Assembly: GCA_031276835.1 (NCBI GenBank)
Contig: JAISMI010000032.1
Span: forward strand, 1-10,516
Source of the DNA: Holosporaceae bacterium
Lineage (GTDB): Bacteria; Pseudomonadota; Alphaproteobacteria; UBA3830
Direction: 5' to 3'
DNA: 10,516 nt
Shown here: one piece after another, positions 8,055 to 10,516 of the stretch
Position numbering within the stretch: the stretch's first letter is position 1
How the letters are laid out: the number at the start of each line of letters is the position of its first letter
The notes under the pieces: model-generated
What the model saw: only the letters and a program-made list of their open reading frames with translations
Told to the model about the DNA's origin: nothing
Databases searched by the model: none
Position numbers and translations under genes: made by a program

Positions 8055-8079
8055 TAGCTTACTCAAATTTTCAACATGA
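8055..8079 (-). repeat. Direct repeat at the GtrII copy 2 3' end, copy B
   Basis: Read on the - strand this is ATG TTG AAA ATT TGA followed by GTAAGCTA. It spans the final codons (MLKI) and the TGA stop of GtrII copy 2. Copy A lies about 61 bases further downstream, toward hflK. Confidence 0.6.
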
Positions 8080-9721
8080 TTGTCCAGTCCAATGTATCTT
8101 CCTTGTGGTTGCTGCCCTTTAATTGTACGTATATTATAACGTCGTCGATGGAATATATATTGTACCATAGTCGCGATTTTAGCATGATTCTATTTGGAGG
8201 AATCTGCTTCCGCGTGCCGATCATAGAATTCGACATATTCATGCCGTACGTATGCAATCCTAATATGTTATATAGCGCCATGTCCCAGCATTCGGGCATA
8301 ATTTGATTGCACAAGGGATAAAGTCTAGAGAAATTCTTCATGGCGGGCGTACGTACGTTTCCGTCGATGAACAGCGTCCTAAGATTGCCATATTTGGCTT
8401 TTATTTTAAAAATATCCTTCGATAGATCATAGAATACATTGTCTTGCAATATGCGTTGGGCGTGCATTAGATTGCCGACGGAATTGACAAATCCAATATT
8501 CCAAAGACAAAAGCAGGATAAAAAAATCCTGTATATTTTTTGCGCGGCGGCGCGCTTTCCAATAAATAGATAGTTTTTATAAAGTACGGCGGAAATTAAA
8601 ATTCCAAATGCATACAAAGTCCTAGGTCTAATTTCTCTACAGGTTGTATGCCAGGATAAATTTAGGGGCGTATCCACTCCGAGCGGGCTAATACAAAATA
8701 TGCATAAGGCGATTAATATCATTACAATTCTCAATATGGCGATCGCTCTGCGTTGAGTCTGTTTAAGAACGTCAATCGCAAAGGATATGGAAAAAATTAT
8801 GAAAATCAGAGCAAATATTATGCCAACGGCGTTGCAGGACCAATTCACAAATAATCCATGGAAATACAGAGCGACATTTTGCGCAATATTGTTAGCTATT
8901 TCGCTTACGTTGCGGGGAATAGTTCCTAACAATCTTGTGGAATCAAATATTGTTGTCATAATGATGAGGGGCGCATAGGCTAAAACTGCGCAAAGGAGCG
9001 AATAAAACCAATGGCGCATTTCGGAAATCGCTTGAGAAAGAGGTTGATTTCTCGCAAGATTCGCCAGAAGCGCATAGGCGCATATCACGCAGTAGGCGGA
9101 CAGGGCGGCCTGATATAGAAGTAAACTTAACAGCAGTAAAATTATTTGCGTCGGTAGCCATTGTCGCCATTTTCCATCGTCCGATGGAAGATCGTTTGTG
9201 GAGATATTCTTATATTGATCGTCGGAATATTTTTTTATACTTGCCAGATAGGCCGATAAAACGGCGCACAGCATGGCGAGCGTCATAAAGGGGTTGTCGA
9301 ACCGAAATATCATGTTTTCGACGAGATATGGATTCACCGCCATTGGCGTAAAGCACAGAAGCGTCCATCGATCATTTTTTAAAGTCCAGTCGTCGACGTT
9401 TGAAACGTTTTTGAATATGCTCTGGCAGATTGTTGCCGTACAAGCGAGAAACGCGCATGATAGAATCGTTGAAAATGGAGCGACGTCATAGGCCATTGTC
9501 GAAAAAAATAAGAGTATTTCCAGCAGAAGCGCGGCAGATCTGCCGGCGTATATGCCGACGGGATAATTAGACAAATATCTACAGTGGTCGTCTTTATAGG
9601 CTGAAAACGACGTCATAATCGAAAGATATCCGCAAATGGCGATCAGGAGGAAAAATAAAAAAGCCTTAATAAGATGTTTTTTGTTTGCGATTGGTAGGAT
9701 ATCTATAAAATTCTTATACAT
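8063..9721 (-). CDS. GtrII-like membrane glucosyltransferase, copy 2
   Basis: This 552-residue polytopic membrane protein is a clear but diverged paralog of the gene at 2103-3659. It has the acidic motif AYKDDHCRY (41-49, Asp44 and Asp45) after the first membrane segment, AGRS (59-62), and VNPYLVENMIFRFDN (129-143). LLLYQAALSAY is at 200-210, SPLGV at 345-349 and RPRTLYAFG at 365-373. The C-terminal part from about 425 contains SRLWYNIYSIDDVIIYV, matching RMWYDLYLLKNTLIID of copy 1. It differs by a hydrophilic insert (about 162-188) and about 17 extra residues at the end. CAGG lies 5 bases before the ATG. Likely role: transfer of a glycosyl residue to an envelope glycan at the outer face of the inner membrane. 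It lies directly upstream of hflK on the same strand but is not an obvious functional partner of it. Substrates are unknown. Confidence 0.75.
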   Translation of the reverse strand: MYKNFIDILPIANKKHLIKAFLFFLLIAICGYLSIMTSFSAYKDDHCRYLSNYPVGIYAGRSAALLLEILLFFSTMAYDVAPFSTILSCAFLACTATICQSIFKNVSNVDDWTLKNDRWTLLCFTPMAVNPYLVENMIFRFDNPFMTLAMLCAVLSAYLASIKKYSDDQYKNISTNDLPSDDGKWRQWLPTQIILLLLSLLLYQAALSAYCVICAYALLANLARNQPLSQAISEMRHWFYSLLCAVLAYAPLIIMTTIFDSTRLLGTIPRNVSEIANNIAQNVALYFHGLFVNWSCNAVGIIFALIFIIFSISFAIDVLKQTQRRAIAILRIVMILIALCIFCISPLGVDTPLNLSWHTTCREIRPRTLYAFGILISAVLYKNYLFIGKRAAAQKIYRIFLSCFCLWNIGFVNSVGNLMHAQRILQDNVFYDLSKDIFKIKAKYGNLRTLFIDGNVRTPAMKNFSRLYPLCNQIMPECWDMALYNILGLHTYGMNMSNSMIGTRKQIPPNRIMLKSRLWYNIYSIDDVIIYVQLKGSNHKEDTLDWTIMLKI

Positions 9722-9765
9722 AACAACCTGACATAACTACTTACTCTAGCACAAATTGCGACAAA

Positions 9766-9780
9766 TTAAACGCTAATTAA
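9766..9780. promoter_or_regulatory. TTAA-N7-TTAA element, CtrA-box form, upstream of GtrII copy 2
   Basis: The sequence TTAA-ACGCTAA-TTAA is an exact match to the CtrA full-site form. It lies 44 bases before the ATG of GtrII copy 2, almost the same spacing as the element before copy 1. It sits in the 222-base gap between GtrII copy 2 and the divergent exported-protein gene. A weaker version, TTAA-CTAAAAT-TCAA at 9890-9904, is 39 bases before the latter gene. The rest of the gap is AT-rich, with a CTCATGAG palindrome at 9871-9878 and no convincing promoter pair. CtrA binding is inferred. Confidence 0.4.
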
Positions 9781-9943
9781 TCAATAATTTTGCATTGTTG
9801 CCCGCATAAAACCCTTCGTCGGATATAAAAACGCAAAAATGTCGAGTAAAAATTGAAAAATTGGCCGCGCCTCATGAGAAACAATAAAGTTAACTAAAAT
9901 TCAATATTTTTATGGGAAAATATCAACAGTGGTTGGATGAATT

Positions 9944-10516
9944 ATGTGCCCATTAGGAATCAGATTGTCTTTTGGAAGAACAAAAAAGGAGCATAGCGAC
10001 AATCGTGACGCCCTGTTAATCGAGAATTTTTTACCGAAAACTCCATCTTTTTTAGATAAAATTTGTTTTGAGTATAAATTTGTCAAGACGTTGCTAATCG
10101 CGCTGTTGGCGACGTTATGTTTTTGGGCGGAAACGCCGGAAAAAGCATTCGCCGCCGTAAATACTCAAGAATCTGGGTCTACGCAAAAATCTACGTCGAC
10201 GACGTCCGTTGGCTCGGCCGACGCTTCTACAATATCTGACAAAACGTCTGAATCTCCATCAGGAACGGAAAAATCTTCTTTCCGGAAGCAAAGAATTGAA
10301 TTTAACGTCGGCGGATTAGAAAATATTTCGTTTTCCGCTTCCCGTATGTCTTCGGGACGTAAACGAAAAGAAAGCATGCGCCGAAGGGTAATTTTTGACG
10401 TCGATGTTGCCGATATTTTTAACTCCTCGGATCCGGATGAAGAAAACGCGGACGACGATGAAGAATCGGAAGGAGAAGAATCAGAGGAGGAAGAATCGGG
10501 AGACGAGGAAGAAGAC
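9944..10516 (+). CDS. Exported protein with acidic Ser/Glu-rich tract, 5' part (3' end outside window)
   Basis: An open frame of 191 codons runs from ATG 9944 to the last base of the window with no stop. I do not recognise a family. Residues 1-48 are hydrophilic and fairly basic. A hydrophobic core follows (KTLLIALLATLCFWA, 48-62), then a plausible signal peptidase site after AFA (68-70), so this looks like a signal peptide with an unusually long N-region. Residues 73-112 are a Ser/Thr-rich linker. Residues 113-160 are mixed, with a basic patch (RKRKESMRRR, 139-148). Residues 163-191 are strongly acidic, with 21 Asp or Glu in 29, broken by Ser. GGA lies 6 bases before the ATG. A TTG at 9965 with AGGA 6 bases upstream is an alternative start. 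A large surface or secreted protein is likely; a membrane-anchored protein with a cytoplasmic N-tail is possible. The divergent neighbour is GtrII copy 2. Confidence 0.7.
   Translation, partial: MCPLGIRLSFGRTKKEHSDNRDALLIENFLPKTPSFLDKICFEYKFVKTLLIALLATLCFWAETPEKAFAAVNTQESGSTQKSTSTTSVGSADASTISDKTSESPSGTEKSSFRKQRIEFNVGGLENISFSASRMSSGRKRKESMRRRVIFDVDVADIFNSSDPDEENADDDEESEGEESEEEESGDEEED

Noticed and set aside
8041..8062. Possible terminator AGGGTCCTTTTT (- strand) after GtrII copy 2
   Set aside because: The palindrome is too short to form a stable stem despite the T-run.
9912..9956. Small 14-codon frame (MGKYQQWLDELCAH) overlapping the start of the exported-protein gene
   Set aside because: It has no Shine-Dalgarno sequence and no sign of attenuator hairpins or repeated codons, so a leader peptide cannot be supported.
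10165..10377. 70-codon open frame on the - strand, rich in Asp
   Set aside because: It is a shadow of the Ser/Thr-rich and basic part of the + strand exported-protein gene, which has a signal peptide and an unbroken frame.

Overview
The window most likely comes from an alphaproteobacterium. The operon order hflK-hflC-degP-miaA, a polynucleotide phosphorylase whose KH loop reads VIGSGG, and a MiaA with the motif DSAQMYGELKILTAFP all fit that class. Base composition is moderately AT-rich. A host-associated lineage such as Rickettsiales or Holosporales is possible but is only a guess. I see no tRNA, rRNA, CRISPR array, transposase or phage gene.

Layout from left to right. (1) The 3' half of pnp (+ strand) ends at a strong hairpin that also contains the stop codon of the next gene. 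(2) A BacNav-like six-segment cation channel lies on the - strand, with an atypical selectivity filter and an altered voltage sensor. (3) A 161-base divergent control region follows. (4) A GtrII-like polytopic glucosyltransferase (copy 1, + strand) converges on and overlaps the end of miaA. (5) The - strand operon hflK-hflC-degP-miaA is tightly packed, with two 4-base start/stop overlaps. (6) A second, diverged GtrII-like paralog (copy 2, - strand) lies just upstream of hflK; a short repeat of its 3' end sits in the gap between them. (7) A 222-base divergent control region follows. (8) The 5' part of a + strand gene runs off the right edge. It encodes an exported protein with a long pre-signal segment, a Ser/Thr-rich linker and a very acidic tract.

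The core genes concern envelope and RNA quality control. HflK and HflC form the membrane complex that modulates FtsH, DegP is the periplasmic protease/chaperone, MiaA modifies tRNA and PNPase degrades RNA. The accessory genes (two GtrII paralogs, the channel and the acidic exported protein) all concern the cell surface or membrane. The two GtrII genes point inward at the hflK-miaA operon from both sides. Both carry an exact TTAA-N7-TTAA element, the form of an alphaproteobacterial CtrA site, at nearly the same distance (42 and 44 bases) from the start codon. This suggests shared control of surface glycan modification, which is an inference.
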